Source of the DNA: Microvirga puerhi
GTDB taxonomy: Bacteria > Pseudomonadota > Alphaproteobacteria > Rhizobiales > Beijerinckiaceae
NCBI RefSeq assembly: GCF_020089865.1
Contig: NZ_JAIRBM010000007.1
Location: 124,001 to 188,000 of the forward strand
Direction: 5' to 3'
Length of the DNA: 64,000 bases
Shown piece by piece: positions 29,146-41,115 of this stretch (its first letter is position 1; each line of letters begins with the position of its first letter). Under the pieces are notes generated by a model. It was not told the DNA's origin. It searched no databases and was given only the letters and a program-made list of their open reading frames with translations. The position numbers and the translations under genes are program-made.

Positions 29146-29397
29146 TTAGCGGATCACGTAGGGCAGCAGGCCCATGAAGCGGGCGCGCTTGATCGCCTGG
29201 GCGAGTTCACGCTGCTTCTTGGCCGAAACGGCCGTGATGCGCGAAGGCACGATCTTGCCGCGCTCGGAAATGTAGCGCGAGAGAAGCTTCGTGTCCTTGT
29301 AGTCGATCTTCGGAGCGTTCGGGCCCGAGAACGGGCAGGTCTTACGCCGACGGAAGAAAGGACGACGGCCACCGCCGCCACCAGCACCCATAGCCAT
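29146..29397 (-). CDS. rpsR: 30S ribosomal protein S18 (bS18)
   Basis: 83 residues; the bS18 core is clear ([50 protein letters not shown]). It starts with a glycine-rich [12 protein letters not shown] stretch. Separated from rpsF by 2 bases; bS6 and bS18 bind 16S rRNA as a pair. Confidence 0.97.
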   Translation of the reverse strand: MAMGAGGGGGRRPFFRRRKTCPFSGPNAPKIDYKDTKLLSRYISERGKIVPSRITAVSAKKQRELAQAIKRARFMGLLPYVIR

Positions 29398-29399
29398 GT

Positions 29400-29798
29400 T
29401 TATGCCTCCTCGCCTTCGGACTCATATCCGCCGCCGTCGCGCTCGCGGCGCTCGCGATCCTTGCGCTCGTCACGGTCGCGCTTCTGCATCATCACGGAGG
29501 GCTCGGTCTCGAGCTCTTCCACGCGGATGGTCATGAAGCGAAGGATGTCTTCGTTGATGCGCATCTGACGCTCCATCTCGGCGACCGCCGGAGCGGGAGC
29601 GTCGAGGTTGAACATCGTGAAGTGCGCCTTGCGGTTCTTCTTGATGCGGTAGGCGAGGGACTTCACGCCCCACATTTCGGTCTTCTCGACCTTGCCACCG
29701 TTCTGCTCGATGACCGCCTTGTACTGGTCGACCATCGCTTCGACCTGCTGGGACGTGACGTCCTGGCGAGCCAAAAAGACATGCTCGTAGAGAGGCAT
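29400..29798 (-). CDS. rpsF: 30S ribosomal protein S6 (bS6)
   Basis: 132 residues starting [25 protein letters not shown], the bS6 fold, with a charged Arg/Glu-rich C-terminal tail typical of alphaproteobacterial members. GAGAAAGG precedes the ATG. First gene of the operon with rpsR, DUF2232 and rplI. Confidence 0.97.
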   Translation of the reverse strand: MPLYEHVFLARQDVTSQQVEAMVDQYKAVIEQNGGKVEKTEMWGVKSLAYRIKKNRKAHFTMFNLDAPAPAVAEMERQMRINEDILRFMTIRVEELETEPSVMMQKRDRDERKDRERRERDGGGYESEGEEA

Positions 29799-30138
29799 AT
29801 TGGGCCTTTCTCAGGTTTGAGTTCAAGCCGTCACACTGCTTGTGAGGAAGCGTTTCGGCTGGTTTCGCGCGTCCGATCGGCGCCAAGCCCTTCGAGCCTG
29901 CAAGGCCCGAGCGGTTGTCGAAGGCGGAGACACGGGACGACGGGTCCGAAAACCCTGCACGGCCAAGCCGTACCGTCCGTTCAGCCCCCGGCCGGAGCGA
30001 ACGCGAAGCGCGGTCCATAGAAGATATTCGCCGAGAATGCAAGCGCGGCCGGTCTGCTCCCGGTAGATCTCGGGCCGATCCGTAAGGACGAGGCTCGTCC
30101 ACCCTAGTCAAAAGCCGCCCTTAGGATAAAACAACCTC
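29799..30138. other. Divergent intergenic region between rpsF and pdxJ
   Basis: A 340-base stretch of ordinary GC content with no credible gene on either strand. It must carry the promoters of the rpsF operon and of pdxJ. bS6-bS18 leaders regulate this operon in some bacteria, but I could not draw a convincing leader fold here. Confidence 0.4.
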
Positions 30139-30930
30139 ATGACAGCTCTTCCCCTTCGCCTCGGCGTCAATATCGATCATGTCGCAACCGTCCGGAATGC
30201 CCGCGGCGGTGTTCATCCGGACCCGATCCGCGCTGCCCATCTCGCCGTTCTGGCTGGGGCGGACGGGATAACCGCCCACTTGCGCGAGGACCGGCGCCAT
30301 ATCCGCGACCAGGACATGGAGCGTCTCAAGCGCCAACTCTTCGTGCCTTTGAATTTCGAGATGGCCGCAACCCCCGAGATGGTTGCGCTCGCGACCAAGC
30401 TTCGGCCGCATGCTTCCTGCTTGGTGCCGGAGAAGCGCGAGGAGCGTACGACGGAAGGTGGCCTCGACATCATCGGCGGCGCTGCCCATCTGCGTCCTGC
30501 GATCCAAGAGCTGAAGGGGGCGGGCATCCGCGTGTCTCTGTTCGTCGAACCCGAGACCGACGTCATGGATGCCGCCCGCGACCTCGGCGCCCCTGTCGTG
30601 GAGCTCCACACCGGCACCTATTGCGAGGCGGTTCTGGAGGGCGATACCGCGCAAGTCGCTCACGAATTGGAAAGGTTGCGGAAGGCCGCGGCACATGGCG
30701 CGAGGATCGGGCTCGAGATTCACGCCGGCCATGGGCTCGACCTGCAATCCGTGCGGCCGGTCGCGGCGATCCCGCAGATCGCGGAGCTCAACATCGGTCA
30801 CTTTCTCATCGGCGAGGCGATCTTCCTCGGCCTTGACGAGGCGGTTCGCGGCATGCGGGCGGCTATGGACGAGGGACGTCGGCAGGCCGGGGCCGCCACA
30901 GGGTTTGCGGCACCCGGTGAGGGCCGATGA
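30139..30930 (+). CDS. pdxJ: Pyridoxine 5'-phosphate synthase
   Basis: Condenses 1-deoxyxylulose 5-phosphate and aminoacetone phosphate derivative to pyridoxine 5'-phosphate (DXP-dependent vitamin B6 route). 263 residues with the signature [17 protein letters not shown] at the start, the HLREDRRHI loop and [10 protein letters not shown]. The DXP consumed here is also the substrate of dxr further on. Its end overlaps acpS by 4 bases. Confidence 0.96.
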   Translation: MTALPLRLGVNIDHVATVRNARGGVHPDPIRAAHLAVLAGADGITAHLREDRRHIRDQDMERLKRQLFVPLNFEMAATPEMVALATKLRPHASCLVPEKREERTTEGGLDIIGGAAHLRPAIQELKGAGIRVSLFVEPETDVMDAARDLGAPVVELHTGTYCEAVLEGDTAQVAHELERLRKAAAHGARIGLEIHAGHGLDLQSVRPVAAIPQIAELNIGHFLIGEAIFLGLDEAVRGMRAAMDEGRRQAGAATGFAAPGEGR

Positions 30931-31328
30931 TCGTCGGCATCGGGTCCGATCTTTGCGACATCCGCCGGATTGAGCGCTCGCTTCAACGCTTTGGCGATCG
31001 ATTCACGCACCGGATCTTTACCGAAGGTGAGCGGGCCCGCAGCGACCGCCGGGCAGCGCGGGCGCCTTCCTATGCGCGTCGGTTCGCCGCCAAGGAGGCC
31101 TGCGCTAAAGCGCTGGGCACGGGCCTCAGTCACGGTGTATTCTGGCGTGACATGGAGGTGGTGAACCTGAGAAGCGGAAAGCCGACCTTGAGATTGACGG
31201 GAGGGGCTCTCGCCCGGTTGCAGACGATGATCCCCGAAGGACACGAAGCAGTTCTTCACGTCTCTTTGACCGACGATCCGCCACTCGCTCAAGCCTTCGT
31301 GATCATCGAGGCCGTCCCTATAAAGTAA
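30927..31328 (+). CDS. acpS: Holo-[acyl-carrier-protein] synthase
   Basis: Transfers 4'-phosphopantetheine from CoA to acyl carrier protein. 133 residues with the metal-binding motif [13 protein letters not shown] at the start and [14 protein letters not shown] in the middle. ATGA overlap with pdxJ indicates coupled translation. Confidence 0.96.
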   Translation: MIVGIGSDLCDIRRIERSLQRFGDRFTHRIFTEGERARSDRRAARAPSYARRFAAKEACAKALGTGLSHGVFWRDMEVVNLRSGKPTLRLTGGALARLQTMIPEGHEAVLHVSLTDDPPLAQAFVIIEAVPIK

Positions 31329-31427
31329 ATCGGCCGCGTTGCGACGCAGCGCGCCATGGGCTAGACCGCCGCGACGACTTGAGAACGGCCCCACGGCCCT
31401 TCACTCCTCAAGCATGGATCGACAGAC

Positions 31428-32204
31428 GTGAGCGAAAACGCCAAGAAAATGACCGGCGAGACCGTCAAGAAGGAAGAGAGCGGGATCTGGGAGACCGTCA
31501 AGGTCATCCTTCAGGCGCTCCTGATCGCCGTGGTCGTCCGGACCGTTCTGTTCCAGCCGTTCAATATTCCTTCGGGCTCCCTGATCCCGACCCTGCTGAT
31601 CGGCGACTATCTCTTCGTGTCCAAATACGCCTACGGCTATTCGAAGCATTCGATCCCCTTCAGCCCGCCGGTCTTCTCCGGCCGGATCTTCGGTTCGCAG
31701 CCCAAGCGCGGGGACATCGTGGTCTTCAAGCTGCCGAAGGACAACTCGACGGATTACATCAAGCGCGTGGTCGGATTGCCGGGCGACAAGATCCAGGTCA
31801 TCGGCGGCGTTCTCCAGATCAACGGCAAGCCGATCCAGCGCGAGCGGGTCGAGGATTACAAGACGACCGATCTCTATGGCCGCACGATCGCCGTACCGCA
31901 GTACAAGGAGACCTTCCCGGAGGGCACGACTCACTATGTGATCGAGCGGGATGGCGACCGGGGCTACTGGGACAACACGGAAGTTTATACGGTGAAGCCC
32001 GGCTATTACTTCATGATGGGTGACAACCGGGACAACTCGACCGATTCCCGCGACGAGGCGAATGTCGGGCAGGTGCCGGCGGAGAACCTCGTCGGCCGTG
32101 CCGAGATCATCTTCTTCTCCATCGACGAGGATGCTTCCCTGTGGCGGCCCTGGGAATGGCCGAGCCACATCCGATGGAACCGGATATTCGAGCGGATCCA
32201 CTAG
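31428..32204 (+). CDS. lepB: Signal peptidase I
   Basis: Cleaves signal peptides of Sec and Tat substrates at the periplasmic face. 258 residues: one membrane helix (about 27-44), catalytic Ser51 in PSGSLIPTL, catalytic Lys112 in DYIKRVVGLPGD and the MGDNRDNSTDSR box. Start is GTG 31428; an ATG at 31449 is possible. It is followed by rnc after 4 bases. Confidence 0.96.
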   Translation: MSENAKKMTGETVKKEESGIWETVKVILQALLIAVVVRTVLFQPFNIPSGSLIPTLLIGDYLFVSKYAYGYSKHSIPFSPPVFSGRIFGSQPKRGDIVVFKLPKDNSTDYIKRVVGLPGDKIQVIGGVLQINGKPIQRERVEDYKTTDLYGRTIAVPQYKETFPEGTTHYVIERDGDRGYWDNTEVYTVKPGYYFMMGDNRDNSTDSRDEANVGQVPAENLVGRAEIIFFSIDEDASLWRPWEWPSHIRWNRIFERIH

Positions 32205-32208
32205 CCCC

Positions 32209-32919
32209 GTGACCCGTCGCACGCCCCAGCCGGAGAAACTTCAGGAGACGCTCGGCTACCGCTTCGCGCGTCCGGAGCTCCTTGTGGAGGCGCTGACCCA
32301 TGTCAGCGCGCCGGGGGCGAGCGGACAGAGCTATCAGCGTCTCGAATTCCTGGGCGACCGGGTTTTGGGCCTTATCGTGGCCGAGATGCTCTATCAGGCC
32401 TTTCCCGGATCTCCCGAGGGAGAGCTGTCCCGGCGGCTGGCAGAGCTCGTCCGTCGCGAGAGCTGCGCCGAGGTCGCCATCGCTTGGGACGTCGGGCCTT
32501 ATATGAAGCTCGGTGCGGGCGAGGCGCAGTCGGGTGAGCGACGGAACCATACGATCCTCGCCGATGTCTGCGAGGCCATCATCGGCGCAGTCTTCCTTGA
32601 CGGGGGCTACGAGGCCGCCAAGGTGCTGGTGGCGCAGGCGTTCAAGGAGCTTCTGCATGCGCCTCGGCGCCCGTTGCGGGACCCGAAGAGCGCCTTGCAG
32701 GAATGGGCGCAAGGGAAGGGGTTCCCTCCGCCCACTTATGCTGTGGTTGAGCAGACGGGCCCCGATCACGCCCCGAAGTTTCGGGTGTCCGTGAAGGTGA
32801 AGGATCACAACAGCGACTTCGGCCTCGGTGCATCGAAGCGAGCGGCGGAACAGGAAGCGGCGCGAAGCCTTCTTTTCCGCGAAGGTGTTTGGACACAGGA
32901 AGACCAGGGAAATGACTGA
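32209..32919 (+). CDS. rnc: Ribonuclease III
   Basis: Cleaves double-stranded RNA in rRNA and mRNA processing. 236 residues: the signature RLEFLGDRVLGLIVAEML, the second acidic motif ADVCEAIIGAVFLDGG, and a C-terminal double-stranded RNA-binding domain (from about 165). The frame is open from 32020, but GTG 32209, 4 bases after the lepB stop, gives the correct N-terminus (VTRRTPQPEKLQETLGYRF). It overlaps era by 8 bases. Confidence 0.96.
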   Translation: MTRRTPQPEKLQETLGYRFARPELLVEALTHVSAPGASGQSYQRLEFLGDRVLGLIVAEMLYQAFPGSPEGELSRRLAELVRRESCAEVAIAWDVGPYMKLGAGEAQSGERRNHTILADVCEAIIGAVFLDGGYEAAKVLVAQAFKELLHAPRRPLRDPKSALQEWAQGKGFPPPTYAVVEQTGPDHAPKFRVSVKVKDHNSDFGLGASKRAAEQEAARSLLFREGVWTQEDQGND

Positions 32920-33820
32920 GGAGACACTCACGAAGGCAGGATTCGTCGCACTCATCGGTGCACCGAACGCCGGCAAATCGACCCTTCTGAATGCCCTTGT
33001 CGGATCGAAGGTCTCCATCGTTTCGCGCAAGGTGCAGACGACCCGCGCGCTCGTCCGCGGCATTGCCATTGAAGGCGAGGCACAGATCGTCTTCGTCGAC
33101 ACGCCCGGCATCTTCAAGCCGAAGCGCCGTCTCGACCGCGCGATGGTGACATCCGCCTGGGGTGGGGCAGGCGACGCGGATGCGGTGGCACTTCTGCTCG
33201 ATGCGCGCAAGGGCGTGGACGAAGATGCCGATGCGATCCTGGAGAAGCTGCCAGAGCTGAAGCAGCCGAAAGTTCTCATCCTCAACAAGATCGACCTGAT
33301 CGAGCGCTCGAAGCTCCTCGAGCTTGCGTCCTCGCTCAATGCGCGGGTCAATTTCGCGCACACGTTCATGATCTCGGCGCTCAACGGTGACGGCATCGAT
33401 CGGCTCAAGACCGAGCTTGCCCGCATGATGCCGGAAGGGCCCTGGCTCTATCCGGAGGACCAGATCTCGGATGCGCCGCTGCGCATGCTCGCAGCCGAAA
33501 TCACCCGCGAGAAGATCTACGAACGCCTGCACGAGGAATTGCCCTACCAGTCCACGGTCGAGACCGACCAGTGGCAGCAGCGGCCGGACGGCTCGGTGCG
33601 CATTGAGCAGACGATCTTCGTGGAGCGCGACAGCCAGCGCAAGATCGTGCTCGGCAAGGGCGGCCAGACCATCAAGGCCATCGGCCAGGCGGCGCGCAAG
33701 GAAATCGCCGAGATCGCCGAGGCGCCGGTGCACCTCTTCCTGTTCGTGAAGGTGCGCGAGAACTGGGGCGACGATCCCGAACGCTATCGCGAAATGGGTC
33801 TGGAATTCCCGCGCGGTTGA
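32912..33820 (+). CDS. era: GTPase Era
   Basis: GTPase for 16S rRNA maturation and 30S assembly. 302 residues: G1 GAPNAGKST, DTPGI, NKID, and a C-terminal KH domain (IVLGKGGQTIKAIG). ATG 32912 is inside the rnc end; the open frame from 32828 is only rnc overlap. Last gene of pdxJ-acpS-lepB-rnc-era. In relatives recO normally follows; here two opposite-strand genes intervene. Confidence 0.97.
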   Translation: MTEETLTKAGFVALIGAPNAGKSTLLNALVGSKVSIVSRKVQTTRALVRGIAIEGEAQIVFVDTPGIFKPKRRLDRAMVTSAWGGAGDADAVALLLDARKGVDEDADAILEKLPELKQPKVLILNKIDLIERSKLLELASSLNARVNFAHTFMISALNGDGIDRLKTELARMMPEGPWLYPEDQISDAPLRMLAAEITREKIYERLHEELPYQSTVETDQWQQRPDGSVRIEQTIFVERDSQRKIVLGKGGQTIKAIGQAARKEIAEIAEAPVHLFLFVKVRENWGDDPERYREMGLEFPRG

Positions 33821-33874
33821 AGGTTCCCGGACGTCCAGCGCGGCGCGTCCTGGGGGCGCACGTGCTGAGTGTTT

Positions 33875-35623
33875 TCAAAGCCGATAGGCCGTCCTCAACC
33901 CGCCCCAGTGACGTCCAAGGATGCGGATCGGGGCGTCCACCTCCTGCATCATCACGATCTTGCCGCCACCCATGTCGCGCGCATAGGCCTGCACCACGAA
34001 GGGCCGCGTGGATCTCGCTGCGGTAATTCCGGCTCGGTCGTCGAAGATCCGCTTGTTGCGGGCATGGGCCGCATTCCAGACCGGATCATCGGGCCGCTGC
34101 GGCTGCGAATAGATTGTGTTGTGAACTGGAATATAGCCATTGCGATCGATGGCGAGACAGAATGCCATCTTGGGATCGGAGGCGAGGGCGGGCTCGATCA
34201 CCTGAGGGAGAAGACGCTCGAAGACCGGTAGATAGGTCGTCGCATATTGAACCGGATTGGTGGCCGCAATGGCGCGATAGTCGGTGTCGAACACCGCCTC
34301 CCGCGAGAGGGTGCCGTCGGTCATCGCATTCGCGATGAGATCCTCGACCCGTCGCGCGGTTTCCTGGGCGAGAAAAATGCGAGCGCGATAGCTTGCCTCG
34401 ACATCCGCGACGAAGCTCTCGATCTTCATGCGACTCTCGTCTCCGAGTGCGATGAAAGTGCAGTGGTGTCCCATCGCGCTCGACGCCACCACGCGCACAG
34501 CAGCGCGTCCGAGGCCGCGGATCTCGAGATCCGCTTCGCTGCCTGGAGCAAGGTGCGCATCGGGCACATTTGCCAAAAGCACGCCGCCGACGCTGATGTC
34601 GACGGTGCGCGATGTGAGGCGGCGGCCCCCGACCGTGAGCATCGCCTCGCGGTCGACCGGAAACCGGTCGCTTTGTCGACGGTCGCCGATTTCGCTCTGT
34701 CGGACCACGGTCACGAACCGCTCTCCCAACGCCTTGGCGAGTCCGTCGGCCGCTTTCGTCGCTTTGTCTGCGCGATGCGCCAATTCGCCGGCATCCAGGA
34801 CGATACGGTCCACCTGCGCGGCTCTTTCGCTGACTTGGCCGACGCTCGACGATGCTGCGCTCGCCAGTCGTGCGACCTCGCCGATAGCTGCGTCCTGTTC
34901 TCCGACGGCTTGGCGCACTGTGTCGAAAACGGGCTGGACGTCCTGGACGACACTGGCAATTTCCATCACCGCGTCCGTCGATGCGCCGGCGGTATCGCGC
35001 AGACGGGCAATCCGTTGCCGGATGTCGTCTGCCGCATTGGTCGTCTCGACGGACAGGGCCTTGACCTCTCCGGCGACGACCGCAAATCCGCGCCCCGCTT
35101 CCCCGGCCCGCGCCGCCTCGATCGTGGCGTTGAGAGCGAGGAGATTCGTCTGCCGAGCCACAGCCGAGATCGTGTCGACGATGCCGACGATTTCTGCCGT
35201 GGCGGAGGAGAGCTGCGCGATCAGATCGCTTGCTTTCCGCGCTGCATTCACGGCATCGCCGATGCGGCCGCTCGCCCGGTCCATGGCGCGGCCGATCTCG
35301 ACCGATGTCGTGGCGAGCTGCTCGGTGGAAGAAGCAAGCGACAGCGTTTCTCCGGAGGCCGATTGTCCTGAGGCAGCAAGCTCACCCAGATGGGTCCGGA
35401 CGGATGCCAGATCCTGCTCGACGGCGGTCACATCCGAAGCGGCTTCCGCAATGGCTTGCGTCACGCCTGCGATGGCTTTGAGAACGTCACCCTCCAAGGC
35501 ATCGACCGCCTCTGTGTCGAGCTGTGCCTTCGGTATTTCGAGGTTGACTGGCGCTTCCGGCGTTTCCTTCTGGGGAGCTTCCGACATGACCGGTTGCGGC
35601 GCGCGTCGCAGGAGGCCAAGCAT
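33875..35623 (-). CDS. Soluble methyl-accepting chemotaxis protein with PilZ domain
   Basis: A 582-residue protein without membrane helices. The MCP signalling hairpin is in the N-terminal half, its tip at about 150-190 ([20 protein letters not shown], then [13 protein letters not shown]). A PilZ domain at about 312-400 has both c-di-GMP motifs, Arg316-x3-Arg320 and D-x-S-x-x-G (Asp342, Ser344, Gly347). The C-terminal 180 residues end in a motif ([31 protein letters not shown]) known at the end of many alphaproteobacterial MCPs, probably a sensory module. It would couple CheA signalling to c-di-GMP in the cytoplasm; no other chemotaxis gene is nearby. Confidence 0.88.
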   Translation of the reverse strand: MLGLLRRAPQPVMSEAPQKETPEAPVNLEIPKAQLDTEAVDALEGDVLKAIAGVTQAIAEAASDVTAVEQDLASVRTHLGELAASGQSASGETLSLASSTEQLATTSVEIGRAMDRASGRIGDAVNAARKASDLIAQLSSATAEIVGIVDTISAVARQTNLLALNATIEAARAGEAGRGFAVVAGEVKALSVETTNAADDIRQRIARLRDTAGASTDAVMEIASVVQDVQPVFDTVRQAVGEQDAAIGEVARLASAASSSVGQVSERAAQVDRIVLDAGELAHRADKATKAADGLAKALGERFVTVVRQSEIGDRRQSDRFPVDREAMLTVGGRRLTSRTVDISVGGVLLANVPDAHLAPGSEADLEIRGLGRAAVRVVASSAMGHHCTFIALGDESRMKIESFVADVEASYRARIFLAQETARRVEDLIANAMTDGTLSREAVFDTDYRAIAATNPVQYATTYLPVFERLLPQVIEPALASDPKMAFCLAIDRNGYIPVHNTIYSQPQRPDDPVWNAAHARNKRIFDDRAGITAARSTRPFVVQAYARDMGGGKIVMMQEVDAPIRILGRHWGGLRTAYRL

Positions 35624-35735
35624 CGTCTTTTCTCTTGGTTAATGGCGTTAACCTAAGGTCATGTCAAAAAGTTAATTAATGAAGAATGTCTGATTTCGCG
35701 TGCTTGCCATGCGGGAATACTCAGGCCAGGAATGC

Positions 35736-35771
35736 TTTCGCCCGGTCTTGCCTGCGCAAGACCGGGCGAAA
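35736..35771. terminator. Strong 15-bp hairpin between ompA and the MCP gene
   Basis: TTTCGCCCGGTCTTG and its exact complement enclose a 6-base loop. It lies just past the stop of the OmpA gene and before the MCP gene, both read leftwards. The A/T ends are in the wrong order for a classical U-run, so it may end transcription only with help or stabilise the mRNA. Confidence 0.5.
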
Positions 35772-35796
35772 ACTTTAAGCAATCAGCTAAGTGGAC

Positions 35797-37665
35797 TTAG
35801 CGTTGCGCCTGATTTTGCCCCTGGAGCAGAGGTGTGATCCGACGGATGGTGACGCGACGGTTCTGCCGCTCCGGACCCTGCGTGTTCACCTTCAAGTACT
35901 GCTCGCCGTACCCTTGAGTCGTGAGGTTTTCGGCGGGAATGTTGAAGCGCTGGGTCAGGATCGTCGCCGCTGTCTCGGCGCGCCGGTCCGACAAGGTCAG
36001 GTTGTCCTCGTCGGAACCCACGGCATCCGTGTGACCCTCTACGAGGAAGATCTCATTCGGATTCCGGGAAAGGGCACGCTGGATCGCCTGCGCGATCCCC
36101 GTCATGGCGCCGATCTGATACTCGGGCAGTGACCAGGAGCCGGTGTCGAAGGTCACCGTGTCGAGATCGACGCGGCGCATCCTCTCGCGCAGCGGCTCGC
36201 TTTGCCTGATCTCGTCGAGCGTATAGGCCCGCTCGATCCGGTCCACCGGCGGCGCCGTGAACGCCTCGATCAGATCGTCCTCGGAGGCATCCTCTACGTC
36301 GACGATGTACTGCTCGCGCGGGATGCGCACCACCGGAGGCGGAAGGCGCACGACGTCCTCGACGAAGTAACCGCCCGGCTGACGGCCGCGCTGATTGTCG
36401 ATCAGCACCACCTCTCGACCGGCGGGTTCACGCCGCACGCGGCGCAGCAGATTGCCGTTCTGGTCGCGGACGGTGATGATCTCGGAACCGTCCGGCCGCC
36501 GAATGATCGTGACGTCTTCCGCGCCACGGCGCTCCTGACGAATATCGGCATCACGATAGGTCCGCCGAAACCGGTCGGTCTCGTCGTGACGGATGATGAC
36601 CCGATCGCCTTCGCGGATGATGGTCCGGTCGCCGGGCTCCTCAATGATGACGCGGCGGCCGCCTTCCTCCGTCCGCTCGCGCCGCTGCTGGCGCAACTGG
36701 TCGATTCGGCCCTGCTGAAAGGCTTCGAAGCTCTGCGTGTCCTGGTTCAGAGGCCGGCGCGCCTCGATCGGGGCGCCGGGGGGCGGGGCCTGGAGGGCAG
36801 GTTGCGATGGCGCCGTCTGACCGGGTGCAGGGGCCTGGGGGCGAACACCCTGCTGGGTAGGAACCGGCGAAGGAGCGGCGGTCGGAGCCTGGGGCGGCAC
36901 CGGGGCGGGCGCGCGTTGCGGCGAAGCGGTTCCCGCAGCAGGCGGCGTTGCGGGGCGCGGCGCCGGGCTGGTCTCGATGGCCTGTCCCGGAGCCGTCGGT
37001 GACGGACGTGCGGTTGGCCGCTGCTCCGGAGCTGCGGTAGGAGCAGCCCTTGTCGCTGGCGGTGTGGGCTGCTCGGCGGTCGGCGCGGTGCGGCGCTGAC
37101 CCTCTGCGGGAGGGGTCGGGGCAGGCGGTGTCGGAGACGGCGCGGCTCCACGCTCCGCCGCTGGGGCCTGAGGCCGTTGCGGCTGATCCGGACGTCGCTC
37201 CTCCTGCCGTTGCGGTCCGGCCTGGCGCGGGGCGGCACCCGGTGCAGTGCGCTCGCCCGGCTGGGGCGGCTGGCGCTCAGGAGCCGAAGGCCTCTCCTCC
37301 GATGCGGCCGGCCGATTGGGTTGCGGCATCGGCGCAATGGCAGGCGGTGCCGGACGTCCCGCAGGCGGTTCGGCGTTATCGCCTGGTCCAGCGGCGCGAG
37401 GCGGCCGCGGTCCCCCACGCTCCTGAGGCGGACGTTCTTCTCCTGCGGCACCATGGCCCCGCTCTCGTCCGGGAGGGCCGCGGCGCTGGGGCGCGGCTTC
37501 GCCGGAATCGGTTTTGTCGTCTCCGGGGCGGACTCGCGGCGGCATCTCGCCTGGCGATGCCTGGGCCAGGGTAAGCGCCGGTGGCTGTGGCTGCTCTGCA
37601 GCGGCGACAGGGAAGGCAAGGAGGGGCAGGGCGGTGCCCGCGAGAAGCAATGTTGTTAACTTCAT
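35797..37665 (-). CDS. OmpA family protein with long Pro/Ala-rich region
   Basis: A 622-residue envelope protein: signal peptide (MKLTTLLLAGTALPLLAFPVAAA), a Pro/Ala/Gln/Arg-rich stretch at about 25-300, a charged middle region with repeated EGDRVIIRHDE-like beta motifs (about 310-450), and a C-terminal OmpA peptidoglycan-binding domain at about 495-615 (FLVEGHTDAVGSDEDNLTLSDRRA). It probably tethers the outer membrane or an envelope structure to peptidoglycan. There is no beta-barrel. It lies opposite to era and recO, with the MCP gene downstream. Confidence 0.88.
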   Translation of the reverse strand: MKLTTLLLAGTALPLLAFPVAAAEQPQPPALTLAQASPGEMPPRVRPGDDKTDSGEAAPQRRGPPGRERGHGAAGEERPPQERGGPRPPRAAGPGDNAEPPAGRPAPPAIAPMPQPNRPAASEERPSAPERQPPQPGERTAPGAAPRQAGPQRQEERRPDQPQRPQAPAAERGAAPSPTPPAPTPPAEGQRRTAPTAEQPTPPATRAAPTAAPEQRPTARPSPTAPGQAIETSPAPRPATPPAAGTASPQRAPAPVPPQAPTAAPSPVPTQQGVRPQAPAPGQTAPSQPALQAPPPGAPIEARRPLNQDTQSFEAFQQGRIDQLRQQRRERTEEGGRRVIIEEPGDRTIIREGDRVIIRHDETDRFRRTYRDADIRQERRGAEDVTIIRRPDGSEIITVRDQNGNLLRRVRREPAGREVVLIDNQRGRQPGGYFVEDVVRLPPPVVRIPREQYIVDVEDASEDDLIEAFTAPPVDRIERAYTLDEIRQSEPLRERMRRVDLDTVTFDTGSWSLPEYQIGAMTGIAQAIQRALSRNPNEIFLVEGHTDAVGSDEDNLTLSDRRAETAATILTQRFNIPAENLTTQGYGEQYLKVNTQGPERQNRRVTIRRITPLLQGQNQAQR

Positions 37666-37863
37666 GATCCCGTTTCAAAATTATTATGGGTTGAGGGAGC
37701 TGAAACCTGAAGCATACGATTCTGTTCCAATTTTGAGCGGCCAAGGTTGCTGCCAAATTCGCGAAAAAGGCTGGCGATGTTCTTGAAAAATCTGGCAGAT
37801 CGGCCGTTCAATCACTACATTAGATGCTCTTGAAACCCCTGATTTCGGAAACGGTTTGGCTCC

Positions 37864-38595
37864 ATGCAATGGACCGATGAGGGCATCGTGCTCGGTGCAC
37901 GGAAGCACGGCGAAACGAGCGTTATCCTCGAATTGATGACCCGCGAGCACGGCCGCCATCTCGGCCTCGTCCATGGCGGCCGATCCAAGTCCCTGCAGCC
38001 GGTGCTCCAACCAGGCAATAGCGTCCATGCCACCTGGCGGGCGCGCCTCGACGAGCATCTCGGAAACTTCCAGGTGGAGGGGCTGGACATGCGGGCGGCG
38101 CACCTCATGGGCTCGCCGCTCGCCCTCTACGGCTTGGCGACCATGGCTCACCTGGTCCGCTGCCTGCCGGAGCGTGATCCTCACGAAGCGCTCTATGAAA
38201 CCTTGGCAGTTCTGGTCGATCACCTCGACGACCCGGATCTCGCGCCGGCCCTGTTCGTCCGTTTCGAACTCGCCATGCTGGCGGAACTCGGCTTCGGGCT
38301 CGACCTGTCGTCCTGCGCGGCCACGGGCGCACGGAACGATCTCATTTACGTCTCGCCAAAAAGCGGCCGGGCCGTCAGCGCGGCGGCCGGCGAGGCCTAT
38401 AAGGACCGTCTGCTCCGGCTGCCGGGTTTCCTGATCGGCCAGAGCCGGTCCAACCGGCCTGCGGAAGCCGACATCAGGGATGGATTTGCACTCACGGATT
38501 TCTTCCTGCATCAGAACGTGTTCGATCCTCGGGGCCAGTCGGCGCCCGAGGAGCGGGCCCGTTTCGTGGCCCTTGCCACGGCAGAGGATCTTTGA
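37864..38595 (+). CDS. recO: DNA repair protein RecO
   Basis: Recombination mediator of the RecFOR pathway, 243 residues. The OB-fold start [30 protein letters not shown] and the later helical domain fit the family; the usual zinc-finger cysteines are largely missing, as in many alphaproteobacterial RecO proteins. It normally follows era in this group. Confidence 0.93.
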   Translation: MQWTDEGIVLGARKHGETSVILELMTREHGRHLGLVHGGRSKSLQPVLQPGNSVHATWRARLDEHLGNFQVEGLDMRAAHLMGSPLALYGLATMAHLVRCLPERDPHEALYETLAVLVDHLDDPDLAPALFVRFELAMLAELGFGLDLSSCAATGARNDLIYVSPKSGRAVSAAAGEAYKDRLLRLPGFLIGQSRSNRPAEADIRDGFALTDFFLHQNVFDPRGQSAPEERARFVALATAEDL

Positions 38596-38658
38596 GTTTG
38601 TTTCTGTTATGTTCTCATTTAAACCAGAAGATTGATTCGCTTCAGGGGACTGTGACAC

Positions 38659-40908
<2,250 letters not shown>

Positions 40909-40983
40909 CTCAGACCCCTCCGGCCGCCCTTGTTGCGCCACGGCCGGCTATGCTCGAAGGGCGGCTGAAGCCGTTCTTCCGGC

Positions 40984-41012
40984 TTGCATTTTGGCGCTTC
41001 ACCCCCTATATG
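40984..41012 (+). promoter_or_regulatory. Probable housekeeping promoter of rpsB-tsf
   Basis: TTGCAT (40984-40989), 17 bases, then TATATG (41007-41012), giving a leader of about 100 bases before the rpsB ATG. Spacing is ideal; the -35 box matches the consensus at 4 of 6 bases. Confidence 0.5.
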
Positions 41013-41115
41013 CGCGATTATTCCACACGCGGAGCCTGCTTCATGAGCCATGAAGCGTCCCGGTGGCCGGTTGGTCCGGTCCACTGCTCCGCGGAGGCTT
41101 AACCGGAGAAAAACT

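Noticed and set aside
35736..35771. Strong hairpin considered as a small RNA or tRNA fragment
   Set aside because: It is a single perfect stem with no cloverleaf elements, and its place after the OmpA gene fits a transcript end.
36780..37540. Proline/alanine-coding stretch considered as a tandem DNA repeat
   Set aside because: The bias is in the amino acids; no exact DNA repeat unit recurs in tandem.
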